Shown: positions 23,981 through 35,269, counted from the first letter of the stretch. The stretch is DNA of 64,000 bases from Paragyromitra xinjiangensis (GCA_038503065.1 JBCAMK010000003.1:1674001-1738000), one strand, 5' to 3'. Numbers and translations are program-made. Notes: a model not told the origin generated them from the sequence alone.

Positions 23981-26929
23981 TTACCAAAAGTCTGGATCGG
24001 TCCTATTCACAGTCTCACTTGCCGTTTTGACAGAGCTTCCATTATACTTCTTCTCAAGATAAGCCGCAACAGCGTCCGAAGAATCACGCAACATTTCCTA
24101 CGGCTTCCATGTGAGATAGCTCCAGTGATAATGAGGACGGGGAGTAGAAGTACTCACTTTACACCTCCAGATTGCACTAACGAGATCATACACCTTTCTC
24201 ATCTCACTAACACTACTCGGTAATTCATAACACGTGCTTGCGCGGACAAACACGACATTACAACTGATAGGGTTGACGAGATAGATCTGGGTGTGTGCGC
24301 CTGCAGCAAATAGTGAGTGATAGACTCTGGCAAGCTGGGGGGGGTAACGTACTGGCCTGTAATACACCAAATACAGAGAGTTTCTTCACTGTGTCAGGGT
24401 CGTAGTCAACGATATTTTGGAGGCGACACATGCAGGCACGGCAAGCGGCAAGGAGCTTAGTGCGGTCGATGTTCCATTTAGTTTCTTTAAAGGTGCCGGA
24501 AACTTCGAAAATAGCGAACTCTGAGGGCAGGCCGTCGAGGTGACGGGAGAAACGGGCGTAGAAGCCAGGGGTGAAGCGGACAATCCCATCGAAGAGGGAG
24601 GTAGATTTGACGTAGATGTCCGGGTAGTGGTCGAATGCGGAGAGGGTAAGCTCTTTCCTACAGGTGCGGGGAGTTAGGTGAGGTTAGGCGCAACAGGGTG
24701 GGGTGGCATACCGGTCAAGGTCTATGTTAGGGAGATCCATGAGATATTGATCCCAAAAGACCGAGTGGACAAGGGAATCCCACCATCCTTCGAGATGACG
24801 GGGATAGGAGGAATTGAATTTAGAAAACAGCCGAAAGCTATGTATGAAGCGTGAGCTTCACAAAACTAGATGCAATACGATAACTGGGGGAATAGAAACC
24901 AATGATATACGACATCGTCAATCCACTTTTCCTCCAGTGAACGGCCTCGTTTGATCTCCATATTCATGCACTCGGCGAGAGTCTTAATCTCATTATACCG
25001 CTGTTGGTATTGGTCTAACTCCACAGGGAAACCTGGGCGTGACAGAAGCCTACTAGTCACTTCCTCCCACTCGGGATCCGAGAACTCAAGCCGCATGCTT
25101 TGATCGACAATAAACAAATGGACAAGATCTACATGTTGCAAACCCCAGGCGTACTGTCGGCATATCCGTTCCAGGACTCTGCCATTACCCGACTTCAATA
25201 AAAATACGGGCTTCATATTTTGGTATGCCACATCTACTTTCACGAAAACTGCCTCAGCTGGTTCAGGCGTAATGTCCTTTCTGCTATTATCAATATCAAA
25301 TCGACAACCGCTTGCGGGCGCCGTGCCCAGACCGCCGGAGAAAGAATGGCAAAAAATGGGAAGCTACCTGGAGGCGCGGACATCGGCATCCTCGTCCTTA
25401 TCTTCATTTCCATCCTTTTTGTCCTTCTTGTTCTCTGTGCTTTTACCTTGTTTGGCTTTTGCTGTGTCACTGGACACCTCCTACGCCCATAACCTTAAAC
25501 CCTAACCACCAAACAAATCAATGACAAAAAGCACGAGTCTATCATACCTTGCTAGCGGAATCTTTCGCAACGTGGTTATCCGGCACCTGCTGTACAACCG
25601 TGACACTGTCAATCTTCTCGCTATTGAGAACAATGCTATTGGTATGGTTATGAATATGCGTGTGTGGTCGTCGCTGTAGACTCGGCTGATGATCTTGCGG
25701 CGTTTGTGAGCGCGCGACACGCTTGGTGGGTTGGTTATTAGCGGCAGGCTTGCTGGCAGGACGCTTGCCGGGCGGGTGGTCTCCAAACTGTTGATACCAT
25801 TGGCGTGCAAGGAGCCGATCGGAGGTACGACCCTATCCCACGCGTAGGTTAGTATAAACGGCGGTTTTTATGCCAAAAGAAGCCAGCCCAAGTGTGTAAA
25901 GCGAGGTCAGAGGACAGCCAGCCTGAATGTCCAAAGACAACTCGAGGTAACTGCGGACCGTGGGACTAGGTCAAAGAACAGCTAGCCCAAGTGTCCAAAA
26001 ACAGCTTGAGGTGACTGCGGACCTGTAAAGTGGGGTCAGAGAACAGCCAGCCCAAGTGTCCAAGGACAACCCGAGGTGACTGCGGACCAAGGTCAGAGAA
26101 CAACCAGCCCAAGTGCCCGAAGACAGCTCGAGGTGACTGCGGACCAGTAGAACAAGATCAGAGAACAACCAGCCCAAGTGTCCGAAGACAGCTCGAGGTG
26201 ATTGCGGACCGGTAAAGCGAGGTCAGAGAACAGCCAGCCCAAGTGTCCAAGGACAACCCGAGGTAACTGCGGACCAAGGTCAGAGAACAACCAGCCCGAG
26301 CGCCTAAAGACAACTCGAGGTGATTGCGGACCAGTAGAACAAGGTCAGAGAACAGCCAGCCCAAGTGCCCGAAGACAGCTTGAGGTGACTGCGGACCGGT
26401 AAAGCGAGGTCAGAGAACAGCCAGCCCGAGTGCCTAAAGACAACTCGAGGCGACTGCGGACCCGTGGAGTGAGATCAAGAATAGAGGACACGGGTGTAGC
26501 TAGGGACTTGTAGGACGAAGACGATCGGGGGTGTAGCACCTAGTTCAGGTGTTGGTGCTGAGGAAGTGGTTGGTGATATGGTCCGGGTAACCCTCGACTT
26601 GGCACAGGGCCAGCTCCTTCCAAACAGACCCCTAGCGGGTACAGGTGCAGTACTCTAAGCTATCAGTGCATACAAAATTTCTAACTTACAATCTTCTCAT
26701 ACCCCTTCAGAAGTGCCTCCGCACGCTTTCCATCCTTCTCCGCTACTTTCGCGTCCTTCAGCTGCTTTGGCCAGTTATCGAGCGCAGTGCTGTAATCCTC
26801 TCGTGCCACAGGGCGGCCGGGGCAACTGAAGTGTAGATAGTGCTCGATGTTCCATTGCGACGATAGGAATTTGTCGAAATACTCGGGTAGGGAGGATCTA
26901 TGTTTCCGTGGTGACTGTCGGGGGGACGA
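23981..26929 (-). CDS. multi-exon protein of unknown function with a minisatellite in intron 1
   Basis: I do not recognise the family. Exon 1 (26929-26690) starts MSSPRQSPRKHRSSLPEYFD. Exon 2 (25832-25548) and exon 3 (25480-25368, Lys/Asp/Glu-rich) follow in frame. A probable exon 4 starts at 25310 after a 57-bp intron; without that intron there is an in-frame TAG. The core has KPVFLLKSGNGRVLERICRQ, LVHLFIVDQSMRLEFSDPEW and VELDQYQQRYNEIKTLAE. Later segments include HLEGWWDSLVHSVFWDQYL, SAFDHYPDIYVKS and KETKWNIDRTKLLAACRACM, ending DPDFW before the stop. Exon joins between about 24890 and 24300 are approximate, because the shortest consistent introns there are too small to trust. The first intron is about 857 bp, far longer than others in the window, because it contains a tandem repeat. 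A young pseudogene cannot be excluded. Confidence 0.5.
25904..26470. repeat. minisatellite with higher-order structure
   Basis: Nine head-to-tail copies of a unit containing GTCAGAGAACAGCCAGCCCA, then AAGACAACTCGAGGTGACTG and CGGACC. Unit length depends on the spacer: about 55 bp with spacer AA, 66 bp with AGTAGAACAA, 65 bp with GGTAAAGCGA. Units 3-5 (from 26033) and 6-8 (from 26219) repeat the same spacer order, giving a 186-bp higher-order repeat. The array lies in the first intron of the unknown gene on the minus strand. Confidence 0.9.
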
Positions 26930-27663
26930 CATGATATCGGATGTGGTGGAGTGTGCAAGTGTTAGCGGGTTGAGGCGATGGGGTGGTACGCGAGCTGGGA
27001 TGGCTGGGGCCGGCTTGGCAGGTGGCTGTTTTAACTGGCCGCCACGTGGCGGTGCTGCATAAATCTCACTCGTGCAATAAGTACCTGAAAACGGGGTATG
27101 GGTTTGGCCGACCAAACTATGAAGCGTTGCCGCGGGGCGAAGCAAAAGCTATTGCCACTAAAAGACATTTTCAGGTACTTATGGTAGACCACGAGTACTG
27201 CTTCGAAATCTCTACGATAGAAAAGACCAAATAGACAAGCTCTTTTCTCCTGTGACGTGGGAAAAGGCCAATGTTATTGGTTCTAAGTTGATATGGAGTA
27301 GGCTGTGGTCCTGCCTAGTCGTAGACATGCGCAGAAACCTTAGAACGATGACACAAGATATGTAATCTCAAAGAAACCCCTCCATCGCTCTATCGAGAGA
27401 TCATGGCGGGCAAGAGCCGCTAGTATAACCGCATGTGCTGGTAATTTTTGAAGGAGGACGTCATTAACATCAGCCACAGCCTACTTCATATCGGCTCTAG
27501 CAAAGACATATTGCCGGATCGTATCCTCTTAGTGGCGCTATGGTACGTGGATTACGCATCTCTGATCGCTCGGGCGTACTCTGGAAACTTCTCTCACTAG
27601 ATTAGTTATAGCTCGGGTAACACTGAGCCGTATTTCACCAGCCTAGATGGCATAAAGACAGAT
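26930..27663. other. intergenic upstream of the tRNA
   Basis: Promoter side of the unknown minus-strand gene. No other gene is recognised. Confidence 0.5.
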
Positions 27664-27765
27664 GGGCGCATGGTTTAGGGGTATAATATCTCATTCGCAT
27701 AATGACCCATTCATATGAGTTTACGTGTCTTGAGATGGTCCTGGGTTCGATTCCCAGTACGTCCA
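27664..27765 (+). tRNA. tRNA-Ala(CGC) with a 30-nt intron
   Basis: The acceptor stem GGGCGCA pairs with TACGTCC (one mismatch at 6-67) and has the G3:U70 wobble pair that marks alanine tRNAs. Discriminator base is A. The anticodon stem TCTCA/TGAGA encloses the loop TTCGCA-T, giving anticodon CGC (27696-27698). The intron at 27700-27729 sits after position 37, the standard place. The T-arm CTGGG-TTCGATT-CCCAG is perfect. The D-arm is weak (one mismatch). A run of six T follows after 8 bases. CGC reads GCG codons. The acceptor mismatch and weak D-arm leave a small chance that it is a decaying copy. Confidence 0.82.
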
Positions 27766-27773
27766 ATTGATCC

Positions 27774-27779
27774 TTTTTT
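27774..27779 (+). terminator. Pol III T-run terminator
   Basis: Six T residues 8 bases after the tRNA discriminator base. Confidence 0.8.
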
Positions 27780-28202
27780 GGGGGGGCTGTGTGGGACCTA
27801 GGTTACTAGTTCTGGGAGAGAGAGGTTGAGGTTCTTGAGTTATCGTGAAAAAAATTACAGTTTGGGGGTACGAGTTAGTCCCGATGCTAAGATGGGATGA
27901 TGTGGAAGAAAAGTGGATTGGTTGCTTTATTAGAAATTTTTTACTTGGGTTCGCCAGTGACTGATCAGACCAACCATCCGTGCCGAACGAGATGCTATGA
28001 CACAACGCGTACAAATGATCAGAACTACATGCACTTACTCAAAGATCACATAGGATGGTGATGCACACTATTCCGCATAGGCTTACTCCCATTCCCTACT
28101 GCCTGCCCTGCTGCTGCGCACCGTAGGGGCTGGTGTAATAACCATTCTAAGTTATATGGGAACTTTTAACGGGCCTTTTTCGGACCTCGAAGCCCCCCGG
28201 GG

Positions 28203-28605
28203 GTAATCGGTATGTACTTGATTCTATTAGTAACTTCCATAAAATTGCTTGTATACTTGGGAGGGCTATATCCCCCGGGTTTAGTGGGGCTCGGGGGGGG
28301 GGGGGTATTTCGGAGGGTAATTGGTATTCACTTCTATTAGTAACTCTCATATATTTTCTTGCACCCTCGAGGGAGGGGGGGCTATAGAAAGCAAAAAAAC
28401 CCAATCCTCGAGTGGTTTTAGTGGAGTTCGGGGGCATTTCCGGGGGGGGGGGGGGGTAATTGGTACTTATTTCTCTTAGTAACTCCCACATAATTACTTA
28501 TACCCTGGGAGTGGCTGTAGGATGCAAAAAACTCGAATTTTTGGGCTAATTTGGTGCTTAGGTTTGTTGAGAAGGCCCATACAATTACTTGTACCTTCGG
28601 GAGGA
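28203..28605 (+). repeat. degenerate tandem repeat, period about 110-140 bp, with long G runs
   Basis: Three clear copies (from 28203, 28315 and 28455) and a partial fourth (about 28555-28605) share GGTAATTGGTA, CTATTAGTAACTC and CATA-AATT-CTTGTACCCT, each preceded by a G run (up to 14 G at 28441-28456). The stretch 27780-28202 upstream holds no recognised gene. Confidence 0.75.
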
Positions 28606-28722
28606 AACAGCCTCAAGAGCCTCTAGTGGAATTCGGTCTTTTCCAGAGCCCCCAGGCTAGCCCGGAGCTTTTACTACATCAGACCCTACGGTGCGCATTA
28701 GGATATTACATAGGTATTACAT

Positions 28723-29715
28723 GTGGTCATTTCCTCCCTATATATTGCCTCTCCTACCCACCCTCAATCCCATATTAGTTTTAGATATACAACATTAGCA
28801 AGATGTCCATCCTTCCGAATCTCGAGCTTGAGTGTCTCATGTCTCAGCTCACACTCAAAGATACCCAAGGAAACCACAAAAACGCCTGCCAACCTCCAGG
28901 ACACTTCTACCTCCACACCTGCACAGCGCGATACACTTTCAATTTCAGCTTGGATACGACTTGTCAAGAAGCCGATCGGGGATGAAGCCTGGGAAGCAGC
29001 TTCTACTATCTTAATCTACCAACGGTACCAAAATCTTGGCCCTCAACACGCCTACGCTGCAATCAAGAACGATCTGGAATGCGGTTTCATCCTCCAAAGA
29101 AAGGAAATTCCCCAGATGCTCGCTAACCACCGATTTTTTGCAAGCTGCTCGGAGAGCTTTACGTTATTCGTCTCAAAGAATTATAATGGGGCCGCTACTA
29201 CCCAGACCTCGTTTACTAAGAATGATGTGCTCCCAGCAAAACTCTTCTACGAGGTCTGGCTAACGAGTTTCTATTTTGAGTATGAAAACATTACTAGCCT
29301 AGCTCGTCTTAAGACACTTTCTACTCAGGAATACGCCGACTTTAGTCTAATATGCCGCATCATACGGGATAACCACAACTCGCCAGAATTCGGTTGCGTA
29401 CCAAGGGACAAATGCGGGTTGTTTGAAGACTACCGTTCAAGCGGCCTTTTTAGCATTTCTTTCTTTGCGGACATATTGCTGGACCCGGACTATGAAAGCT
29501 ACGAGGTGAATCCTGCGCTTTATCTCAAAATGATAACCCAGCTTCGCGCTGCCTATACTAGTCTTGATGGCGACTTTTTACCAACACTTGTCGACTTCAT
29601 GATGGACTATCCGAGGATGGCTACGGAAGAATTAGTCGAGAAATATAAGCTTGATAAAGGAGCAAAATACGTTGCTCAGGCTGAGCTAGAGCAGGAGTGG
29701 GGGAAGGCGGGTTAG
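28723..29715 (+). CDS. hypothetical protein, start not resolved
   Basis: The open frame is 331 codons including the stop and its second half reads like a real protein: KKPIGDEAWEAASTILIYQR, AIKNDLECGFILQRKEIPQM, SFTLFVSKNYNGAATTQTSF, VLPAKLFYEVWLTSFYFEY and a charged C-terminus LEQEWGKAG. No domain is recognised; no signal peptide or membrane segment is evident. There is no ATG in this frame before about 29116. The nearest upstream ATG with good context (28803) is in another frame, so either a 5' exon is missing from this reading or a frameshift lies at about 28950. The given start is only the edge of the open frame. The neighbouring minus-strand gene at 29988 is also of unknown family. Confidence 0.45.
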   Translation: MVISSLYIASPTHPQSHISFRYTTLARCPSFRISSLSVSCLSSHSKIPKETTKTPANLQDTSTSTPAQRDTLSISAWIRLVKKPIGDEAWEAASTILIYQRYQNLGPQHAYAAIKNDLECGFILQRKEIPQMLANHRFFASCSESFTLFVSKNYNGAATTQTSFTKNDVLPAKLFYEVWLTSFYFEYENITSLARLKTLSTQEYADFSLICRIIRDNHNSPEFGCVPRDKCGLFEDYRSSGLFSISFFADILLDPDYESYEVNPALYLKMITQLRAAYTSLDGDFLPTLVDFMMDYPRMATEELVEKYKLDKGAKYVAQAELEQEWGKAG

Positions 29716-29987
29716 TTTAGTTATTTCCGTATAAATGTCGTATATACGTGTATCTATGCCTACTAGCTCTGAGGTCTAGGGTATTGCATAGAACGCAAGA
29801 ATATCCACCAAATGTACTTATATTACTGTAAAAGAAATTTTGGGAATTTTACAAAAAGAAAATAATGAGACTGAACTTAAAAGTGCTACTACTACCAGAG
29901 ACAGTGAGGATGAGAACATGCCCGAAAAATCGCTCCTCACAGACAACCGTAGATTAATGTGTTAGCTTTGTGCCCGTATCCCTGCCA

Positions 29988-30741
29988 CTAGGACAATTCC
30001 TCAACCAATTTCCCCCGCCCACACTCTGTATCCCGAAGGTCTCCCACCCAGAACCCACAGTGAGCATCCACGCAAGCCATAAGTATCTCACCATATACCC
30101 CCGCGCTTTCACGAAGCCTCCTAGTAGTTTCACGGGACGTATATGGCGTGCGTGTAGCATGTAGTATATTCTCGGCAGCTTCATAGGCCTCTACGGGTAA
30201 ACCTAGATTCTTAGCGATTTCACCGGGGTTAGTAGTGGCGTATGCTAGAGGTTTGAAGGCTTCGATAACATTCCCGACGTTAAAAACGATGGAGCGACAG
30301 CCGCCTCTGAATCCAGGAGCGTAGCCCCCAGTGGAAATATTTTTTTGGATTATATGTGAAGCACTTCTCGAGGTTAGGTTTTTCTAAATCGGGTTTCTCT
30401 AGGCCGGAGGCCTCCAGAAGGATTTCATATGCTACAATAATAGCTGGGTAGGAGGAGCTGCCCATTGCACTTTCCTGGTGGTTGGGAGTGATCATTAGGG
30501 CAGTGGGTAGGATCCGCAAGCGTGATTGTGATTCTAGGGCATCATTTTTGATCGTTGCCTGAAATGATACTTGGACTACGTGCGAATATATACCTAGATA
30601 TATGGATTCTATGGCCTCAAAGAAGGCGGTAGTTACTCGAAATAGGGGTGATGTTAAGGGAGCATTGGCGAATCGAGTGATATCACACGCTGCAGTCCAC
30701 AACTCTATCTTGCCAAAACAGTACACACAGCAAATAGTCAA
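29988..30741 (-). pseudogene. unknown protein gene with an apparent one-base frameshift
   Basis: On the minus strand the frame entering at 30741 reads ...ILLEASGLEKPDLEKPNLEK, CFTYNPKKYFHWG and then fails within 16 codons. Another frame continues smoothly as YAPGFRGGCRSIVFNVGNVI, AFKPLAYATTNPGEIAKNLG to a stop at 29988. The switch falls in a run of five G (plus strand CCCCC at 30326-30330), where loss of one base restores one continuous reading of about 250 residues. No ATG opens the 5' part; an upstream exon near 30775 is possible. The family is not recognised. It may be a recent pseudogene, a sequencing indel in a homopolymer, or two exons with a splice I do not see. Confidence 0.45.
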
Positions 30742-31032
30742 CGAAAGGCTCAGGTATTAGCCCAAGGTAAGACATGAGTAATCGCAGCTCAGATAATAAT
30801 CCGAAGTTCAATTTTCCGCAGCCAGTGCAATCAATAACTAGATCAGAACGATGTTGAAAAAGGTATTTACAATGAAAAGGAACTCTCTACCCCGGAACAC
30901 ATGGTGTAGAAATCGTGTACAATCACGCTTCTCAACCCCATCCATCCCACTTAGAAAGAAGAGAGTAAATAGAAATAGAAAGACCAAACCAAACTCGCCA
31001 ACTTTCATAATTTTTTCTAATTAACCACACCC

Positions 31033-32493
31033 CTAGTCCTTCTTTCCTGTCTCCTCATTCAGATTCAGCTTCCCCAATGCATCCTTGGCGTCAACGCCCA
31101 ACGCCTCAGCGACTGCATCTTGCGGTTTCACTTCTCCCTCTGCAACCTTCTCTGCAACAGCTGCATTTTTCTTCTCTTTGGGGACGTATCCTGTACCAAT
31201 CTTCTTTTCCTTCTTCTTGACCTTTTTAGGCCCTTCAGAGGGGTAGGCAAGGTCTGCAATGGTCTTCCACTCCTTATTAGATTCAAAAGCTGCGCGAATA
31301 GGTGCAAGAAGGGCGTTGAGGGCCTCTTGAACTCCTTGTTTTAGATCTACTGGGGAAAGCTATAGAAATGCTATTGTTAGTCTTCTGCCTTCTTCCAGTC
31401 CATTAAGCCGTGGCTAGAGATAACATACCTTATCCTCAAGATAATCTGCCCTCAGTTGCTCAATATTCTCATACGTAACCGGACCACCCCACTTCTCATC
31501 ACGGTTGACAGTGAAGCTACCCTTACCGTCCGCACTTGAAAGCTGCGAGATCGGGAAAAGAACAAACTCAACAAAGCTGTAGACACCATTACCCTCAACC
31601 TCCTTCGGCGGGCAGACCGCTTTCTTCAGCTTATTCTTAACGATATCCGGCGGGTCGAGCAGGTCAATCTTAGAGTTAGGATCCGAAGCCGACATTTTCC
31701 TATAACACCGAGATTAGACTAACAAATTCTTTACCTCTTACCAGAACTACGAGACCCACCCTCCAGCCAACCCCGGAACCATGGGGTTCATCAAATGCGC
31801 CCTTTCCTTAAATCCCACACTAGGCAACTGTTCCGCCGCTAACGTAAAAATCTTCCTCTGATCCACTCCACCAAACTGCGCATCCACACCTAAATGCTCC
31901 TCATCAAGCGCCTGCATAAGCGGGTAGACCAGCCCTGACAGCAACGGGCTCGCAACCTGCTTCACGACCTCAGCACCAGCCTTCTTCGCATCATGTTCCG
32001 TCACAATGGTGCTCATGCGCAGCAGGTCCATCGTGTATGCTGGCGTTAGCTGGTAAGATGAGCCCAAAACAAAGATGAGTTTGTCGATAGGGACGCCAAT
32101 CGACGAGAGCACTGTCTTGATGACGTTCTCGTAGTACTTCGCGCGGTGTGCGACGAGGTCAAGCGGCGCCTTTAGGTTATCGAGGAAGGCGTGGATATCG
32201 GCGAGGAGCACCTTGACTTCACAGCCAGCTTGCAGGAAGTGTGCGATTTTGACCATGGGAACGAAATAACCACAGTGGGGACGACCCGTGGGCGCGGTTC
32301 CTGTTGGGGCGTTCGATGTTAGCTATGGGGGGTTTTTTTCTGGGGAAATTTCCAACGAAGAATACAAACCCCAGTAGATCTTAAGTGGGCGGTTCTCTTT
32401 CTCGATCACATCGACGAGGATGTTTTGTTTGAGAACCTCTTGGAGGTCCCTTGTGATCAGTTCGATTTTCTCAGCTGCTGTCATTTGCGCCAT
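31033..32493 (-). CDS. cytosolic tyrosyl-tRNA synthetase
   Basis: Four exons (32493-32370, 32300-31760, 31699-31429, 31359-31033) give 420 residues, close to yeast Tys1. The class I signatures are clear: the HIGH-like PHCGYF at residues 49-54, right after the first splice, and KMSAS at 223-227, right after the second. The Tyr-binding region includes [13 protein letters not shown] and QFGGVDQRK. The C-terminus is a Lys-rich tail ([10 protein letters not shown]) with an acidic end, usual for eukaryotic cytosolic enzymes. It charges tRNA-Tyr for cytosolic translation. The start is the first of two close Met codons (MAQM). There is no mitochondrial presequence. The next gene upstream, also on the minus strand, is the Dbf2-like kinase. 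Confidence 0.97.
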
Positions 32494-33133
32494 TGTTGCT
32501 TTCAATACCGAAGTGGATAAAACAGCGAGTAATCTGTATATAGAGTGGAATCTCTCAAAGCTGGACCGAAGCACAAGCTGGATGAAGAAAGAAACGAGGG
32601 AAAAGAGCAAGAGTGGTGACTGAAGATGACAGCTAGTATTTTGTAGTGGGGCAATTTCAGATGGATGGCGGGGGAAAGTTCATCTGGTCCAAAATAAAAG
32701 GTGGGGCCCTACCTGGACCCCGCATGAGTCATCAACCCGAACCACAGAATGTCACTCGGCACCGCTCGTCTCTTTTATTTCGCTATCGTACAACCAGCTC
32801 TCAATCCAGCCAGGAGGGAAAGGAAAAAGGGGAAAAAATGTCTACTAATACCAGCAATTACCGGTGATAACATGTACTAATACTGGTACCCAACCCGCAA
32901 AGCAAACGAAATACGCAATACTGCAGCAGCAAGAAATAGGTATCAAAGAATGCGGAGGAGAAAAACAGAAAAAAACCACCAGCCAACAATCGCGCCCTCT
33001 AAAGCCCAAGCCTAAGCCCTTTTTTGTTAAACCCTATAGTCAAAGCAAAAACACACCCTTCATACACCCATGATCTATTATCCCCATCGCCATAACTTCG
33101 TGTTCCTCATGCCAACATTTTACGTACCATTCT
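32494..33133. other. intergenic (tyrosyl-tRNA synthetase promoter and kinase 3' end)
   Basis: No gene is seen. Short plus-strand frames here are Lys/Gln-rich and overlap the kinase 3' side. Confidence 0.6.
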
Positions 33134-35269
33134 TCAAAAGATAGTCCCGAACTGCCCATCCCCATCATTATCATACCCACTAAAGTTATCAATATTCGGT
33201 TTTTTGTGTCTATAATCCAGTCATTAGCACCCTCAGAAATACTTCCCGCGACCAACACAGGATAAGGAGTGGGACGGAAAACGTACTTAAAAGTAAACCC
33301 TACAAACGCCACCTTACTCATCTTATCCTTTCTGTCCTCCATATTCTCTAGCGCTGTCTGTTTATCGTGTACCTCCTTATACTTCGCCATATCTGCCTTA
33401 TTACTGAAATCATCAAAATACCCCGCATCCGTTTCACTATCCAACTCCGGCACAAACGGTGGTTCCTTAGCTTTCAAATCCGCCCAATTCACCTCTGCAA
33501 AATAAGAGTGGCCCTGAACACTCTTAAAATCCTGAAATCGCTGCTCACGGGCCGCAACGAGATGGATAATTAGATCCCAGGTCCGCTTGGATAGGTAATA
33601 ATTCGGATTCTCGTATTCGGGCTTGTGTAGGACTTTCTTCCAGTGTTTAAGGTTGTGCCATGTCTCATCAACGGTGGCACCAGCAAACGGCGGATACCCG
33701 GCGAGGGCCTCGTAGAGCATGCAGCCGAGGGACCAGTAGTCAACGGTGAAGTCGTACTCTTCGGTACCACGGAGAACCTCAGGAGCCATGTAGTCTGGGG
33801 AGCCCACAACGGATTTCGCGTAATTTGTGTCGCTTTCTCGAAGTGTCCTGTAGGCTCTTCGCCGTTCTAGCGTAGACCGCTCGGGGATGTCCATGTCTTT
33901 CACCTGATCTAGACGTAGCTTCATGCTCTCCATTCGGTTGGGACTTAGCTTGCCGGCGCTGAGACCGAAGTCAGTGAGTTTGATGTGACCCGAGGAATCG
34001 ATGAGGAAGTTCTCAGGCTTCAAGTCCCGGTGAATGTAGCCGAGATCGTGGAGAGCGTTAACGGAGGCAAACATCTCAGCGACGTAGAACCGGGCATGGT
34101 TGAAGTGCAAGACTCCCGTATTATTGAGCAAAGTCCTAAAATCACCGCCAGGAACATATTCCTATTTCTTCCGTTAGAACCTCTGATGCAACTAACCAGG
34201 GATGAAGGGAAGCAGCTTTACCATCGCAAGATAGATACTCTGCTCGTCTTGAAACGCATACAACAATTTCACCAACCAATCGCTCTTCGCTGCCGTTAGA
34301 ATATCCCTCTCCGTCAAAACATGTCTGATCTCATCCAGCTTGAAAAGCAGCTTCTTGCTCATAACCTTTAACGCGCAAACTTCCTTCGTCTCTTTATGTT
34401 CTGCCAGAAACACCTGTCCATACCCGCCCTGTCCAACCTGCGTAAGCACTTGGAAATCACCTTTCCGCAATCTTGTGCGGCGCTTCCGGAGCGCGACACG
34501 TTCCCGACCAGCAAAACGGGCCCAAGAAGTCTTGTATTCTTCTGGCCCGAGACTTTTGTGAGCTTCTTTCCAGTCTTCGGTGCGACTTCGGCGAGTATGG
34601 ACATAGGTTACAAGGTTATAGTAGTAGTCATAGAAATCTAAGCGGGAAAATTAACAAAGCTTTCCCCCACTAGCACGGAGCTAAGGGGTACCCACACAAG
34701 TGTGCAACATCCTTCAACCTCTTCACCTGTGGCTTCGAAAGCTTCTCAATTTCATCAATTGTCATATCCCTGAAGGGATCATAAGTCCTCCCACTCCTCT
34801 GCGCGTAGCTCCTGTGTAACCCACCAGTATTCCCTCCGCGTCCAGGAGTCGGCTCTCCTTTCGGTGGAGCATTCTCCTTATTGTATCGTCTTGGTGTGGT
34901 CGCTAGTTGCTCCTCCAGCTTAATGACACTCGTGTCACCTGTATTCCCAGAATTATCGTCCTCATGGATAGCTTGCAGTTGCCGTTTTGACGGTGTAACT
35001 TGTGGTTTCGTTGGTGTGTTAGGTGCGAGCTGCAACGACCTGTCGAACATCTCGCTCAAATGGGAAGAACCGCCGGGGGTTCCAGCGGTGAATTCCTGAG
35101 CTGTGGGTTGTGGATCCCAGGATTCATTATTGATGCTGTTTCCACGAGTATGTAGTGGGGCGGGTTGGGTTAGCGGGAAGATCTCGGCAATGTGTTTAGG
35201 CGTGGTTGAGTGTTGCTGTGGAGGGTTTCTAGGGGGGAGGCGTCGCGGGGTAGAGGAGGGGACATCCAT
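33134..35269 (-). CDS. Dbf2/Sid2-type septation (SIN/MEN) protein kinase
   Basis: Exons 35269-34696, 34637-34222, 34161-33287 and 33209-33134 give 646 residues. The N-terminal 160 residues are low-complexity with Thr-Pro and Ser-Pro sites. Next is the Mob1-binding region typical of NDR/Dbf2 kinases (MTIDEIEKLSKPQVKRLKDV, then YFYDYYYNLVTYVHTRR). The catalytic domain shows GQGGYGQVF, the lysine in ALKVMSKK, HRDLKPENFL, DFGLSAG, the family's long insert before the activation loop, VVGSPDYMAPE, and DYWSLGCMLYE. The C-terminal hydrophobic motif is AFVGFTFKHK, split by the last intron. With Mob1, such kinases act at the spindle pole and septum to trigger cytokinesis; Aspergillus SidB and Neurospora DBF-2 are the nearest names. 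NDR kinases (COT1) are the alternative, but SPDYMAPE with this insert and the YDYYYNL region fit Dbf2 best. Confidence 0.92.

Noticed and set aside
25485..25510. Telomere-like AACCCTAACC
   Set aside because: A single short match inside an intron of a gene; not a telomere or an interstitial array.
26030..26540. Series of 60-68 codon open frames on both strands
   Set aside because: They are translations of the minisatellite units; stops recur each round and no start context is convincing.
28147..28491. Minus-strand 114-codon Pro-rich frame
   Set aside because: It runs through the G-run repeat cluster; the Pro runs are translations of the G tracts.
33269..34641. Several plus-strand frames of 68-104 codons
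   Set aside because: They lie opposite the kinase exons and follow its codon structure; they are shadows.
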